A stretch of DNA of 64,000 nt from Lepisosteus oculatus (taxonomy: Eukaryota > Chordata > Actinopteri > Semionotiformes > Lepisosteidae): NCBI RefSeq assembly GCF_040954835.1, contig NC_090704.1:39994979-40058978 (forward strand), given 5' to 3'. Shown here piece by piece: positions 12,802-27,355 of the stretch (position 1 is the first letter of the stretch; every line of letters starts with the position of its first letter). The translations under genes were made by a program, and so were the position numbers. Under the pieces are notes generated by a model. The model had not been told where the DNA came from. It made no database searches and saw only the letters and a list, made by a program, of their open reading frames with translations.

Positions 12802-15800
12802 AGATCGTTAATACAATATGACATAAAGCTGGTTAAGTAAATATCCAGAATCTGACATATTTTCACTTTGCTTTAGCAAACTGATATACCAGTGGACATT
12901 CATAAGCATGTATGCCTTCTGATGCTTTTTAGACTTTTATAACCAAATTAAGATGCATTCTCTTACTCGCTATTGAAACTTGTTAGATATGGGAAGGTAA
13001 CTGTAAGACGATTAGGAATTACAAAAACTGTAACTGGGCTGGTAAACCACAAGCCAAAAGTAGAAGTACCCCTAAGGCCCTATCACTTTATGAGCAGACT
13101 GATAAGTCGCCTGATCACTCAACAGTCTTTAATGCTGGTATAAAACAATTAAGTCAATAAACGACCTCCATAAAAGCTACAGGTTATAAGACCAAGTGGA
13201 AAATATATGAAAAGGCTGATATAATGTAAATGTTTCAAGGTAAAGTGTGGCACTGATTTCCCTGTAGAAGGTCATTATATCATGTGGCAAACCCTAATAT
13301 GTTGATATTCCCTATAGTTGTGCTCAATTTTGGTCACTACTCAACCAAAATGATGCTGCTAATTTGAAAAGACTTTAAGAAATGTGATGCATGGATAGAT
13401 CAGAGAAAACCTATAACGTTTGCATGAGTGAGTTATTTCATTCAAGTACTCTAGATATTAAAAGTTATTGACAAAAGCCCAATCTGCACAGGACTAAAAT
13501 CAATTTATTAACGTTTCTGAATTTTTACTAATATTGGTGCAATTAAGGGTTGAGGAAATTGCTCTTTTTCATTTTATTCCAAACTGGCTTTTCAGAGCTC
13601 ATGTTTTTTTGCATTGGTGCCTCGTGTAAAATTTCAGACTCTGACATGGTGTATCTTTTTAATTGACCGTGTTTCTGTTTGTTAGATTTGAGACAAACAC
13701 TTCCAGTATCTTTTCCTTCTATTCAGGATTTTAATGTTAATGTGCTTTTTGATTTTATTTTGTCTTGCACGTGTAGGGGAAAATAGTATTTACATCTGTC
13801 TAGTAGTTGTTAACAGATTATCTCCGCCGAGCACAACTTGTGTGAAGTTTATATGTTATACCTGTGTTTGTATGGATTTTCAGGTGCAAAATGCAAATGA
13901 CATGGAGGTTAGGTTAGACTGGCTACTCTAAATTCTCCTTCTGAGTTTTGTCCCCTTGGGAAAGGTGTCTAAGGATCCCGCCTTGCATCTCTCTCATGAA
14001 TGAGCCCATAGAACCGGGTATTGATTTCCTATAGTTCCTATTTTTTCATGCATCAGTTTCCAGATCAAACACTTCTTACTAGTTCCTTTTCTTTGTCCAT
14101 TTCAAAGCATTTTTGTTCAGTGAACCTATTATGTAAACCCTATGTTAAACAGTTGGATGCACAGGGACAGTATATAAAATATTATATTAATCAGTGAGGA
14201 TTAAACACTCTCTTTTCAACTTAATTATGGTTTCATCAATATTAACCCGCAAACAACCTTTATGGAATAATCTGATGTTAATTTTTTATGATGTTATTTC
14301 CCAGTTCTGTTTTGTAGCAGTGGGATTTATGCTCTGACATTTTTATTTTCTTTTGATGTTAACAGTCTACAAGTGGTACTGTACATATCAAAATCTGCAC
14401 CGTAATCACAGCCTTTAGCTATCTATGAAGTATGTAGAAACAAAGAACAAAGGCTATACCAGAAGAATTCAAACACAAATACTTTTATTGTTTTCTCGAT
14501 TATCCTGAATTAAAAAAATACTTAATACTAAATACTTGAGATTTTAAATAAATGGCAGTTTATCTGCAGAGATAAGTAGTGGAATCAGCATATCATAACA
14601 CTTGAAGATTCTAATCACCTATGGCAAAATAGATTTATTTAAGGATGATGCTTACAGAAGAATGAAAAATGATCAACATGATTTTACTGCAATTTCAGTG
14701 CTGAATGTTTAATAGAAAACAAATTGGTAGTGAATAGACAACTGTATAATGGAACTGCTGATTCTCGAATAACATACAAGAGAAACTTAATGAATTGCTT
14801 TCTTTATGACATTGCATAAATAAGATGAAGAGAGGGTCTTCTTTATATATATATACTTATGTCTGTACATCAGCATGCAATGTTAATATATTATTAATAT
14901 TAGTAGTACAAGAGTGAATACTTCAATATTTAAAATTTAAAAATGTAATAGATTATTCTGGTTGTGCGGATACTTCTTAGCAGTGTTTTGATAAAGGACT
15001 GGTTTCATGAGTGTACAAAGAAACTTATACCAATTAGTAGCAGTTATCATTAAGTAATTATACATGAATAAGATAAAGGTAACAGTATGAACTGGGGGTC
15101 TCTAATTGATATGCCTGGTTTAGCTCAGGCAACCCTGCAAGTGAAAACTACAGGCATCTGTCATCTGTATGGCAGCTCTCTTAAACTATAGTAAATGAGG
15201 GATATAGAAGGAAACGGTAAACTAGCTCATGATTTTATCATTGTAGCAATAGAAAATGATTCTCAGGTTATAGAAAACTTACCATTAGTGCGCAGCAGTA
15301 TTCCCTTTGCATAGAGTATACAGTTGTAGAGATCTGGGAAATAATTGCTGCAGGCTAAATTTGAGGGCTTTTCTGATGTATGTTCGAGGTAGTGATCTGT
15401 ACTGATTGCTTTTTTTTAAATGTGTGCCATGGGATCTATAAATCTCCTGGGAGAAGACAAGACTATTTGCATTCATTCTCCACTCCCACTGACAAGCACA
15501 ATTTAGAGAATTGACTTAAGATCTGCTTAACATAACATTTTTTGTTCGAGAATTTCAGGACAATACCGTATATATATATCAAGTCAAGGTATTACTTATT
15601 CTAATTAAAGGCAAACATAGCTTAGTAAAAATCTTCCTGTACGTACTGTATTCTCGTTAAGCCAATCCTTTTCATGCAAATATATGCACTTTCAAAAATA
15701 TTTCAAAAGTTTACCAGAAAAGAAAGAATATTATATAGTATAATGAACACAGTATGAGTTAGATTGTAATAAATTACACTTAAGAGATACAGAACAAAAA

Positions 15801-17400
15801 TTATGGTTTAAGAGAATACAAGACAATTTGAACTTGGACCCCTCAAAGTGGCTTATTCTGAAGTAAGCAATTGTATTAGAAACATAGTATAGAACCTTCT
15901 AGTGCGTAATGATGACTCAGGGTCTTGCTAACATAAAAACGTCTGCCCATTTGTAGCCTATTATCTAGATATGACTGCACTATGTTCACTTTATGCTCCA
16001 GTAACACCAAAAACAGAACCTAATGCACTATTTGATTGATGTAATATCAAAACGTTCAAGAAATGGTGGGAAAAAATCTACCCAAATAGTATCAGTTTTT
16101 CTACCAGAAATATCCGTGATTTTTAAGAGATTAGCGAGTGGTTTGTAATAATTGAAGCGCAGTATAAAAGTAAGGACGATTACTATCAGTAAACCAGGAA
16201 AAGAGTGACCAGACTTAGAAACAGTGGTCTATTAAATCGACCGTCTAAACCGCATCTTCAGGGACTGATCATTTTCACAAGTCCGGACAATTGCATTCAA
16301 GTCCTTGGTAGTATGATCCAAAAAAGTCCAGACTTAATCAAACCAGTGCATTGTAACTCTTTGTGAGGTTGTATTATTATTGTTTTTTATCCGTTAGATA
16401 GAATCTTAAATATAATAGATTTCAGAACAATGAGATGACGCACGAAATTCATTTTCAAGATTATTTTTATCAGCCTTTGAAAAATAAAACTGTCATGCAT
16501 TTCTAACCAGAAAATTTCGCACAGAGCGCGCAAAAAAACTAAGAGTACAGTATATAGTCTAACCCCATATGTCATAACCTATTGAATCATTAGTGAACAG
16601 GTTTTACTTTTACATTTAATTGCATCTTATACAACAAACAAGAATCGCGTCGTGCAATGAAATAACATGGACACTTAAAAGTGAAAAACCTTCTTAAATT
16701 CTCACCTGTACATTCTTAAAACCTTACCTGAGAATGGTATTTAAATGTATTCTCTGTTGCGATTCATTTCAAAGCATTATGTCAAGCTGAGCCATTGCAG
16801 TAAACTACTGTACAATACTAAAACAGTCAGTAAAATGAAGTAGTCTTGGTTCAGTTATAACTGAAATAAAATTCAAAAGATTCTTTTGTCCACGAACGTA
16901 TGACATCTCAACTAAATAGCACTTCGAAATTAGTTATGTGTGCTCCTAAGTGAACATATTGCGGAGGCTGAGGAAAATAAAGGAAAGAATTGAGCAAAGC
17001 CTGCATTTGAAGGTATGTTAATTTCACCATAGCAACAGAAAAAAAATCGTTCAGTACATGCTGACAAGTATTAAAGTGAGAAGTTACAGCCACATAAAAG
17101 TGCCTTATTCAACTTCTTACCTTTAGTTAAAAGGATGCAAAACCCTCTTGCCACATGGAATCCATTCTAGTGAGGAAAAAATATACATTGAACATTTTTT
17201 GGTTGGTTAACAGTTATGGAAAAGCCAAAAAATCCGAAGAATGCCACCATTCTGCCTTCAAATCCCTACGGTTCTATGTATTCTTCTTTATCACACACCT
17301 GTGCGCTAAAAGCTCGTATTATAACACTAAAGAAGGATTTCTTCGAAGTGGTACACGATTGCCAAGAAAAAAAGTAACAAGTGCTCTTCCCTGAAAAAAA
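12802..17400 (-). other. SSTR2 upstream region / possible 5' UTR intron
   Basis: No coding sequence recognised. Candidate 5' donors on the minus strand lie at 16722-16727 (CTCAG|GTAAGG), 16700-16705 (TACAG|GTGAGA), 17114-17120 (AAAG|GTAAGA) and 15277-15283 (AATG|GTAAGT). Any could pair with the acceptor at 12781. The rest is AT-rich DNA with short TA runs and no recognised repeat. Confidence 0.35.
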
Positions 17401-17419
17401 ATGACAAAGTCACTATTTG

Positions 17420-17800
17420 TTTCCGAACATATCTTGCCGGTCTAAATGAATATAACCAGATAGCGGTTAAAAGCTCGGAGCCAAAAGAGACTCGTCGTTC
17501 TGCGTCGAAGCCGCCTGTACCCAAAGCCTTTTTGATCTGAAGACGTTCCTTCTATGCTGCCGTGGGAAGAAAGGGAGCGATATCGCGCTCATCTCTTTTT
17601 ACTACCTGATACCATCAGGCGAGTGCGCTTGGAAACAGCTGTGGGCTGCTTTTGCGGTAGGTTCCAGCTTGAAACGCAGATGGAGCTACCGGCACGATGT
17701 CCCTAGCCTCATCTGTTACCAGAGCACCAGAGTCTTCACAGTTCGTCTTGACGTCAGGTTTTCGGGGGACGCTCGATCACCTGCTGCAGAAGCAAATACA
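17420..17800 (-). promoter_or_regulatory. CpG-richer block, candidate SSTR2 promoter / first exon
   Basis: CpG dinucleotides are clearly denser here than in the flanking AT-rich sequence, for example around GATATCGCGCTC (near 17580) and TGACGTCAGG (17750-17759), which contains a full CRE (TGACGTCA). It lies about 5 kb upstream of the SSTR2 ATG on the correct side, close to several consensus minus-strand donors. Promoter identity is inferred from composition and position only. Confidence 0.4.
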
Positions 17801-17899
17801 TTTTATAGGTCTTTTGGGGGTGGGGTGCACACAGTTGTCCAAACGCTGCGGCTTAATTCCTTTTCAGCCCCCCCCCAAAAAAAAACATTTATTTGAGTT

Positions 17900-20800
17900 A
17901 TTTATTTCATTCTCAAGGCTTAACAGCGCAAATTCTTAACTATCTCTGCAGTTCGTTTAACACATTTTTTTAAAACGGGTAACAGATTTGCGGTTCATAT
18001 GTGATCATAATCGCGAATTAACCGTCCCAAACCTAAAACACTACTGTTCTCATTTCGCATTACATTTTTCTATTTTTATATAATGTCCACCAACACAGAA
18101 AACGATTAAATAATGTGGTCAAATAGCAGTGTAGGAGGTTTGTGTGGTACCACGAATTAGTGAGCCATGTCTCCTCTTGATTTTCTCAGTATTTGCAGTA
18201 CATTCTGATACACCCAAATATCCAAGATTTATAGCGCTACTGCACAATGTACGACATATTTGGTCTGAAAGGGGCTGCATTTATATACACAAACGTTTTC
18301 TCAAGAAAAACGTAATGAAAATCAGACAAAAAAAACGTGAAATTCAGTGAAGAAGTGACTCCAGACTGCAGTTAACAGTTGTTTGTGTGACTGAGTTTAG
18401 AAACAGCAATAGATGAGTATTTGAAATAGTTTGAACAAACAGTATTGTATGAATGTGTTAGCTTTTCATTGCTAATTGATTAATACTGACTGGTCAGTTA
18501 TTTTCCCCATATACTGTATATGACTTCAATAAGAGAGAGTGGATGGTGCCCCATTCTTCACTCATTAATTGAACAATAGGGGGCGCCATTGCCTGGCAAG
18601 CTTATGGTTGTTTAGCAGAATGCAATTCAGTACCGTAATGGCTTATCCATTATAATGCCTCCACTTGAGTCTAGGAAATATGTGCCATAGAAATCTTGTG
18701 ATCCTGCACTCTCTAAGCTGCAAAACTTGCACATTGGCTACAAGATCCATACAGGAAAAGCCACTGGAATGGCTAAGGACGTTATTTCCCTGAAGGTCAA
18801 ATTGGCACATTTCCCACTCATTTCAGTGCAAGAGTACTTTTCCCTGAAGAGAAAGTGCCTTTTGTCTTCTCCATCCTAAGCTTTGGTGTTGATCAGAGGT
18901 TTTGACATGAATGTCTTTGGTCCATCAGTGTTTTGTTTCTTCATTTACTGTACTGTACTGTACATGGGTTTTAACAGCCCTTTACAATTTAGTTTGTTCT
19001 GTGTCAAAGCTTAGTGTCTTTGCAGCCACCTAGTCCATCATAGCCTTTACATGGCTACATGTAGACCCAGAAAGATACAGAAAAGCCACATTTATACTGC
19101 CCAATAGCTGCAACTGTTGCCTACTGTGACTTCACGGAGCCTAGCAGATCTGTTCCTTTCAAAATGGGCGCCCACTTTCCATCCACTGTTCTTTTGCAGT
19201 TAAATACATCAACCTATCTGTTTAATTCTCATGTGAATATTCCCTCGATTTCAGATCATAGCTAGGTGATGATTTGATTAAAAACACTGCTCCAAGTCTT
19301 CCCTGGCTTATTTTACTCCAGCTGATCTGTCACATAGCCCAACCACATTCTGTCTGTTTGTTATAGGCTAAATGCACCTCACACTCACACTGTGTACTGT
19401 GGTTTTAGATCCATTTTAAAAGAGCAGATCAATGTTTAAGGCTCCAGGCACCAGGTTCTGAGCAGTCTGTTCACAGGGCTGGCCAAGGGTCACCCTGCGT
19501 GAGCTGTCTCTTACACCAGCCTCCAATGAAATAATCCCAGAAGTAACATTCCCATCTGTCTCACTCTCTGACTCTGAAGAGCTCTAGGAAAGTAAAATAC
19601 TGCAATGCTCAAGCTTCTGATTCCATGAACCACTCTCTCCTCCATAACTTACGGTACCATGAGTTATTTTGTTCCCTGTTTTGTGTCTCCTATAAGCTAT
19701 AGACATGGTGCATAACTTGCGCTGAGATAATACATCTGAAAACCCAATACAAAGAAGTACCATGGATTCCCTGCCCAAAAAAGAGGGGATCTGATTTTAT
19801 GCTGCACAAATCTGTGCAGACTCAATTTGCTTGCAATCAGAGAGATTCATCACCTTCACCTCCCTTTTCTATTGCAGTCATTCACAGAATATATACTTAA
19901 AAGAAGTTAAGCAAGGGTTTAAGTACAAGTGAAACTGGGATTGGAGAATTTAAACTGCATAGAAGAATTGTCCCCATTACTGTGGAAACTGTACTTTTGC
20001 AACACATATAAGCCACATTATTGAGTTGTCTGCTGTGATACAGTGCAAATGACGCCTCTCAAGTCTCACTCGTCCATTTTCTCATTATGGTGCAATACAG
20101 AAATCAGCAGCAGTACAATATCAGCCTGTTATTCAAAAACCTTATACGAGACTTAAACTGAATAACTGAGAAAATGAACAGATATCTGAAATCAACTGCA
20201 AACCCCGAACTTTGTGTGAAGTGCAAAAAGAATACATTTATCTGTCTGTCTTTGCTACAACTACAGGACTATGTTCAAAGCTTCTTATATAGTTCAGCTA
20301 ATTCCAATGTTTAAATGACAAAATAAATGAAAATAAGTAGAACAAAAAGAGCAAGGATGGGGATTGTATTTATTTTTTTTCCATTTTTTGATCTTTTCAG
20401 TTTTGTTCTGGAGCAAAAATGTATTGTGTATTCAAAAAAGTCTTTGTTTTTAGAAACTTGTTCTTTGATTTTTACATTGGAAATAACCAATAATTACTCC
20501 TTATTCTATTCTCCCCTAGTTTGGGACTGCCAGATGTTTGTAAGACTCAATTACCCAGTAAGAGCTCCTTTACTTACTATTCCTTTAGTCTCGCTGGCAT
20601 CGTTCCACCCATTTCCAGTGATGCTCTAACAATCCCTTGGTACCACATCAGAGTTCCAGCTCACTGTCAGCTAGGGGACATGACCCAAGTTCACGTCGGC
20701 AATGCTTGGGTCACAGTGCTCTGTCTGCATTCTGAACTCCTGCCTTTACTAACCCAGCCTGTCAGACTGAGCTTTAGGAGCCCTGAAACAATAATTGTTC

Positions 20801-23800
20801 TAATTGATTTATTATGGAAAGGAAGCTGGCCTTCATTTTATGTGTCATAATATTTTGTATGTACTATATTTAATGTATATCTATATGTAGAATTAAAATG
20901 GTTCTCAGACGTAGTCCTGTTATATGTAATAGGTGTAACTTATTTATTTTTTGTATGGCAAGTCTTGGGGTGACAGACGTCTAAGGACTGGGAAACCTTG
21001 CTGGTGGGCTCTGGGAGACATCAAAAATTAGATTAGCAGGTCAAAATGGGTGGCTGTGCAATACAAAGGGATATTATTTTCACTGTAGCAGTCACAGAGA
21101 ATGTAATATGTTTAGTGTGCAGTGCAAACAATGCCAAATGGCCTACTTCCAAAAGAGCAGAGATTCTAATCCTTGTGTAATGGATAGGTATGGCTATAAA
21201 GATTCAGACTTACAAGATGTCCAGCTGTGAAAGAAAACAGGTGACCAGAAAACAGACTCTCTCTATGACTAAGTACACATATACACCAACATTTATCATT
21301 TGTCTTGACAAATTCCATTGTTGCACTCAATTCCGGATAGTGTGCTGGAACTGAAATGATCTGCGGGATTCTTCTGCTTGCTGTGTGTAATACAGTATAT
21401 TGGACTGTTTAGTTTTGCACTGCAAGTTTCAGTTGCCCCTTTAGGTAAAGCCATTTTGCCAGTTTTCCTAGTGAGGATAAACTGCCCGTATAAGTCATTT
21501 GGGGTTAAGTGGGTTTTATGTACCACAGTGGAAAAATAATAATGTAATTTAACAGTATGTATACACAATGTAACAGATAAAATAACATGTAGAGGCTGAA
21601 AAGACAGGGTTTTATGCTTGTTTGGAATTGAATCTTGCTCGAACAGTTTTTTGTTTTAGAATATGTCTCCACAAAACTATTCTGATGTTATTTTCACATC
21701 TCTAATGCTTTCCTCTAAAAGCATACACAGCTGTCAAAAACTTTCTTTCTGTTGCCCAATAAAACAAATTGTTAATGTAGCTGTCTCTATTGCACTTTTA
21801 ATAATGTCACAGTAGTGCTATCTTTGCTTTAGATCACTCCCTCTTTTGGAGAACTTGGATTGTGTCAGTGTTCTATATTTGGCTGGACCTTATTCCTTGA
21901 ATACGTTATTTTCCGCTTCATGGACTCAGAGTGAAAAATAATGCCACTTTATGCTTTTCCCAGCAGAAATGCTGTCATGTCGTTTAAATAATGCAAAAGT
22001 GTTGTTGCAGTGGCTTGAAATGTTCTTAAAACACAAGCAATTTCAGACCCTGCATTAGGATAAAAGGGAAAACAAATGAAGTCACACGTATAAAATTTGT
22101 CTTTTCTACTATGACATTTTTCTTCATAACTGTGATGTAGGCTCCCACTGCTGGGCGGAATTTATGATCATCTGTAAATATCATGGAGTTTAACTGAGTA
22201 TGAAAGCCTTGTTCTATTAGCCTGTATCACAAGAGATCCAGTATAAATTTGTGTTGATTCTTCATTTTTTGGCATTTGGGTGTAGTACAGTGCTTCGTAA
22301 CACTTTGTTAAAAACATAGTTAACCCCAGCTCCTGGGAATGTCTGTCTGGTGGCCCTGACTATTTCTAGTTGTCATAGATTCAGTGTTTTTGATAAGTTC
22401 ATAGCTTTCAGAATTTCATCCCTGCCTTCGATGGGATTGCACATTCAGTGATCAGTGGTGCTCTTCCCTTTCTGTATTGAGAATTTTCATTACGCACACC
22501 ACTTGTAGCCCCCGGAAAAATAAATTAACCATCAGAACAGATTAAAGCTTAGACGAAAGTCAAACAAACACACATTCCTGTAAAAAAAACAAAGACGAAG
22601 GAATTCATAATCACAGAGTCATGATGCAGAAAAAAATAAAATGGTATCTATAGCAAAGAGATGCTGACATGGATGTTATTGGTAGCTGAAGTGAATATTG
22701 TCTACCATTAGCAGAACACCAAAGTCATTAGAGAGAGTATTGCATTGTAAGAATGTAATCTTTTTTCTTGATAACTTTGTTTGTTTATGTATCACGTGTT
22801 ACTCTACTTATGTTTTAGCACAGAGTGTAAGTCTGGTATTGGTTTATCATTTGTTTTATCAAAATGTCTTTCAGATTTAAGTAGGTAAAACCTTGAGGTG
22901 TGCACAGTGCAGGTCTCGGGAGATTATGTCATTTGCCTATATCCAGGAATCTCAATGCAGTCTGTATTTTACAGTTCTCACTGTAATATTTACTGCTAGT
23001 ATGACAGTCCTCACAAACATGTTCAGAGTGAATGTGGCATTTTGCTTTAAATAAATTGTCATGATTTCTTTCTATATTAATTTTGTTTCTCTGCTTTAGG
23101 ATACTCAGGCTGACCTTTATCAGCAATGGTTATACTGTTTCCAGCCTGTAGGACTGGTATGATATGACTGACAGAGGAATTAGATTATTGAACCTGGTTA
23201 GACAAGAGTGCCACACAAAAGACGCAGATCTGAGATGTGATTTTGGGGATGCTTATTTTTTCACATTCTGTATCTGTACTTAAATAGACTCCATGACATC
23301 ATCCTCGGTGAGCCCTCGTGCTCACCTTACAGCCTCCACATCACAAGACTAAATGCTAAATTATTGCCAATAATATTCTAGATTTCCAGACCCTTTGTAT
23401 AAAATGTGCCACCTTTTAGGCATTTCTGTGAATCCTATTAGGTATTTTCTTAATTAATTGCATAATATGTTACACTATTTACAAGATGCATCATGAGTAA
23501 AAAGGCTTGGCATTTCTACATTATTGTAGGCTATTTGTTCTCAAATGTAGTTACTAGGAAAATATGAAAGGTTACAAATGAGAGGAGAACACTTGGTCCA
23601 TCTATCTTGTCCTTTTATTGGCAGCAAGTTGATCTAAAGATCTTCTTGAACGATGCTAGGGTATCAGCTTTAACAGCATTATACAAAACACTATGTAAAG
23701 AATTGTACCCTATTTTAATAAGCTTCCCAAGCTTCTCTCTCCCTGTCTGTGTGTCTGTGTCTCATGGAGAGCAAGCTGGGGTATGTGAAAAGTCGAATTC

Positions 23801-24660
23801 CTAATGCGAGAAATTGTATAGGGGCTAATAAAGTGATGTTATGTTATGTTAATACGATCAATCAAAGCCACAGCTTTGACATTGCAGCATGAACTACTGT
23901 CTAGAAACCACACCTACATTGGATTCCTCACGAGACAATCTGGTCTGAGAAACCAGAAGACAATATAAATTTAAAGACAATGTGAAGGGACCTACTGTAT
24001 TTCCATATGTTTTAGACAGGATGCGTTAAAGCATGGTAAATGAAGGGTTCCAAGAAACTGATTATCAGTCATTCTTTCAATATCATGGCCTTACATGATA
24101 GCCAATCTCCTTGCTGACTTCAACCATCCATTTGAATGGGAAGACCCCATTTTGTTGAACGTCAGAAATTGTTGTGTGGATCCGTTCCTTTCAAACGGTG
24201 GTCTCTACTGTACATCCATCATCCATCATCTTTAAAAAAGCAAACATGCAGTAAATAAATTGGATTCCAGGAATTCAATCAAATGCAGAAACATTGACCG
24301 TCGTGTGTGTCTCCATGTACTGTAGGCTTTGTCCTAGATTGGCTGAAACCTAGTGACTGCATTTCAAGGAAATATCTTTACTATCAATAAAAAGAAAATC
24401 ACCCAGTAGACATTTTAAAAAGGGGGAAAAATCTATATTTTATGGCCTCATCGTGAGGCTAAAATGCAGGCTCACTATGAAATCTTTTGAAGCAGCTGGA
24501 TAAATGAGAAGTAAACGTTTTTAACAGCGAGAGCATATCCGTTAATCAATGATGGAGTGCCAAACTGCATCTAATGTCTCACAACCCAATAAGCATGACA
24601 CACCCCTGTCTATACCATTAATAAGCAGTCTTATTTTTAACACATACAGTATGAAAAACA
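17900..24660. other. Intergenic region, no gene recognised
   Basis: About 6.8 kb without a supported gene. Short frames here lack domains and do not resemble known proteins. A stretch near 20520-20810 is less AT-rich than its surroundings but matches nothing I recognise. Confidence 0.5.
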
Positions 24661-24893
24661 GAGGGTGGCACAGTTAGAATTGCTGTCTTTCAGTGCTGAG
24701 GCCTTGGGTTCAATTCTGGCCATGGGGTGCTATTTCCATGGAGTTTATAAATTCTCTATGTATTCATGTGGCTTCCCTCCCACTGTCCAAAGACATGCTG
24801 GTAGCATGTCTTAATTGGCTTTTGGAAAGATTGGCCCTGGTGTGAGTGTGTGTCTGTGTGTGCCCTTTGATGGACTGGCACCCTGAATACGTC
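24661..24893 (+). repeat. Diverged tRNA-derived SINE-like element
   Basis: It begins GGTGGCACAGTTAGAATTGC, an A-box-like start, followed by a B box GGTTCAATTC at 24707-24716. The body has GGAGTTTATAAATTCTC, CTCCCACTGTCCAAAGACAT and TTTGATGGACTGGCACCC. This layout is shared with copies at 35905 and 57961 and is very common in fish genomes. It is well diverged and probably inactive. Confidence 0.8.
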
Positions 24894-26982
24894 ATGAAAT
24901 GTTGAATTTTTTTAAAACTGAAACATCCCATTCATGTTATTCATAACATGGTCATCAATGTCAAACACAGTCTGAACCTGGTTTTCCCAAAGCTCTGGCA
25001 TCTATTTAAGGAACTTAAGCATTTTAGATCGTACAGTTGCTACATCTATATTTTTATCCACATTTCTGAGATTTGTGTGGTATCCACTGTGCTTTGTGAA
25101 CAGAGCCTTCCAATTGGAAGGCAGAAAATGAAAGGTAGAATTGTGATTCCTTGATTTATTGATTATCAGAAGTTTTCTCTTTAAATCAATAAATACATTG
25201 CAGCTGATGGCAGCAGTCAAGAGAATCATGGCCCTTAGGCCAAGAAGGGATTATGTTAGCAGTGTGAACATTGTGGGAGATTTGAGTGTTTAAATGGTTG
25301 ATTTTAATTGATAGTGGACATACTCTGCAGATTATCCTTCTCTGTCTAATTTGATTTATTGTACTGTATTTACTTTAACACTCATTAGATAGTTTCTTTT
25401 CATTTGCCAAGAGGTGAGTTTTATGAAAATCTGTCTTGTGCTTGCTGAGATAACCCCTGTATTTACTGATATGCTACTTTTGAGATTTTCACTAGGATTA
25501 AAACCCATTCTGTGTTTCCTGCCATGCATGATGTTCATTTTTCTAGCAATTAAGAGTTTTTGTTTCTATTATTCCAGCTCTGAAATTAATTAATGAAGGC
25601 TTCACCAAACCTCCAAATAATACATTTCCTATCCAGTTTTCATTGGGTAGTCACCAACAGCAGCTGGCAAACAAACCCAGATTTTTAACTCAAGTGATTG
25701 TCAGCAGGGCCAAAGTTGTGACTAGTTTTTGAGCTCCTCTTTTTAAAGAACATCAACACTTGTCTTGATTCTCTGGACTCCAGAAGAAATGTATAGCATT
25801 ATTGTGCTTAGCACTTCTTTTTAGAGATTTTTTGTTTCTCAAAGTCTTTAAACACAGTCCACCCACACAGACAGACAGAGTCCCTTTTGGCGGTGAATCT
25901 CATGGATTAATTGATTGACTTTCACAAGGCCCAGAAGGTTTGTGACTAGTATCTCTAGGGTGCCCCTGCTGTTAGGCCTGTCAAGAAGTCAAGCAGGCAG
26001 CACCAAGCTGCAGCCAGGAAGGGTTAATGTACATGCAGTGGTGCTGCAAACATTAAAACATTATCAAGTAATTAGCTACACTGATATGGCGATAGTGAAG
26101 GCTCAGGAACAGTTGCTGTAAGTTTTGGGAAGAGATAAGAAAAAGCACTTCTACAATACCATTTTAGCAAATGACTTGCGGTAGTAATAACAAATCTTTT
26201 CCATCGACTGCTTCATAAGCATGTTACTAGGTTTAACGGGTACTGAGACAGCACACAGGAAGAATACTAAGTGGAGTATGCGAGGGATCACAAATACATA
26301 TTTTTGCCTGGGCCACAGAGAAAATAAATTCTGTAGGTTTTGAATCCTACAAAACCTGCTTTGCCTGTAACACAACAAAGCTCTTTGTTCAGGATGTCCT
26401 GTCCTCATTTGTGTTTGGAAACTGATTAATAAAGGGACTACAGGCTGCAGGCTTCTTAATTAAGACAAACAAGGAGCAGCACAAAGTCTTTTGAGTTTGT
26501 TCTCTAAACTGAAATTGGTCTTTCCATGTAAATGAAATGAAGCCTCTTTAATTCACATTTATTATTTTCCTAGATGCTGTTTTCTGTCTTTCTCACTATG
26601 CCTCCTTTTTCTTAGGTCCTGCTTTGTGGGAAGAATAATGTATATAAAGCACTTGACATATAACCAATAAAGAAATACCTTCATTGCATCAGCAAAGAAT
26701 TGGATGATTGGAATCCTTTGCCATCCTTTGAGTTTACATTTACATCAGCTGGAACAAATGTCACACTGCAGCAAAAAGCATTTTGTTTACTCATAGTAAT
26801 AAAGAAGTCTAAATATCATATACAGTAATTCAGTTTATAATTCCCTTAGGCCCTATGTCACCATTTGCCAATGTTTTGTGACCCTATAGGGTTAGTAACA
26901 CTGTCATCATATTTTGGAATGGGACATATAAATCTGGATTCTTTTATTTCCTGGCCTTTTCTCATTACATTATCTAATAATT
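24894..26982. other. Intergenic region, no gene recognised
   Basis: AT-rich sequence with only short uninformative frames. No repeat or RNA gene was recognised. Confidence 0.5.
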
Positions 26983-27355
26983 TGTCACAAACCGCACACG
27001 AGCACTTAGATGTCACCGCATTGACCAATGACCCACAAGCACCTCTTACCGTAGACTTTCACGCACTAATCAATCAATTATCATTCCACACGATCTTCCC
27101 TATTTAAACCTTCTCACTCCACTCAGTCTCCGCTCAATATTGAGGGTCCCTCTCACGAGCTCAACCTTCATCCAACCTTTTTGGAAAGACACTTTCATCT
27201 GATCGACTTTTTGGCTCTCGAAACTCTTGCACTTTACCCAGACTACGGCTTCTTTTAAAGTTTTTGGACTTGGATACTTTTGGTATTAAACAGAACATTT
27301 CCAGAAAAGACCTTTCTCATGGTCCAAACCAGCAGCTTTGCTACAATTCCTGACA
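26983..27355. mobile_element. Possible solo LTR of a retrotransposon
   Basis: A 373-bp block has composition unlike its flanks (more C and CpG). It starts TGTCACAAACC and ends TTCCTGACA, giving inverted termini TGTCA...TGACA. Flanking pentamers TAATT and TCATT differ at one base and could be an aged target-site duplication. A TATTTAAA TATA-like box at about 27100 precedes a CTCAGTCTC stretch, as in many LTRs. No gag or pol coding sequence is nearby, so it would be a solo LTR. Orientation is probably plus, from the TATA-like box. Confidence 0.4.
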
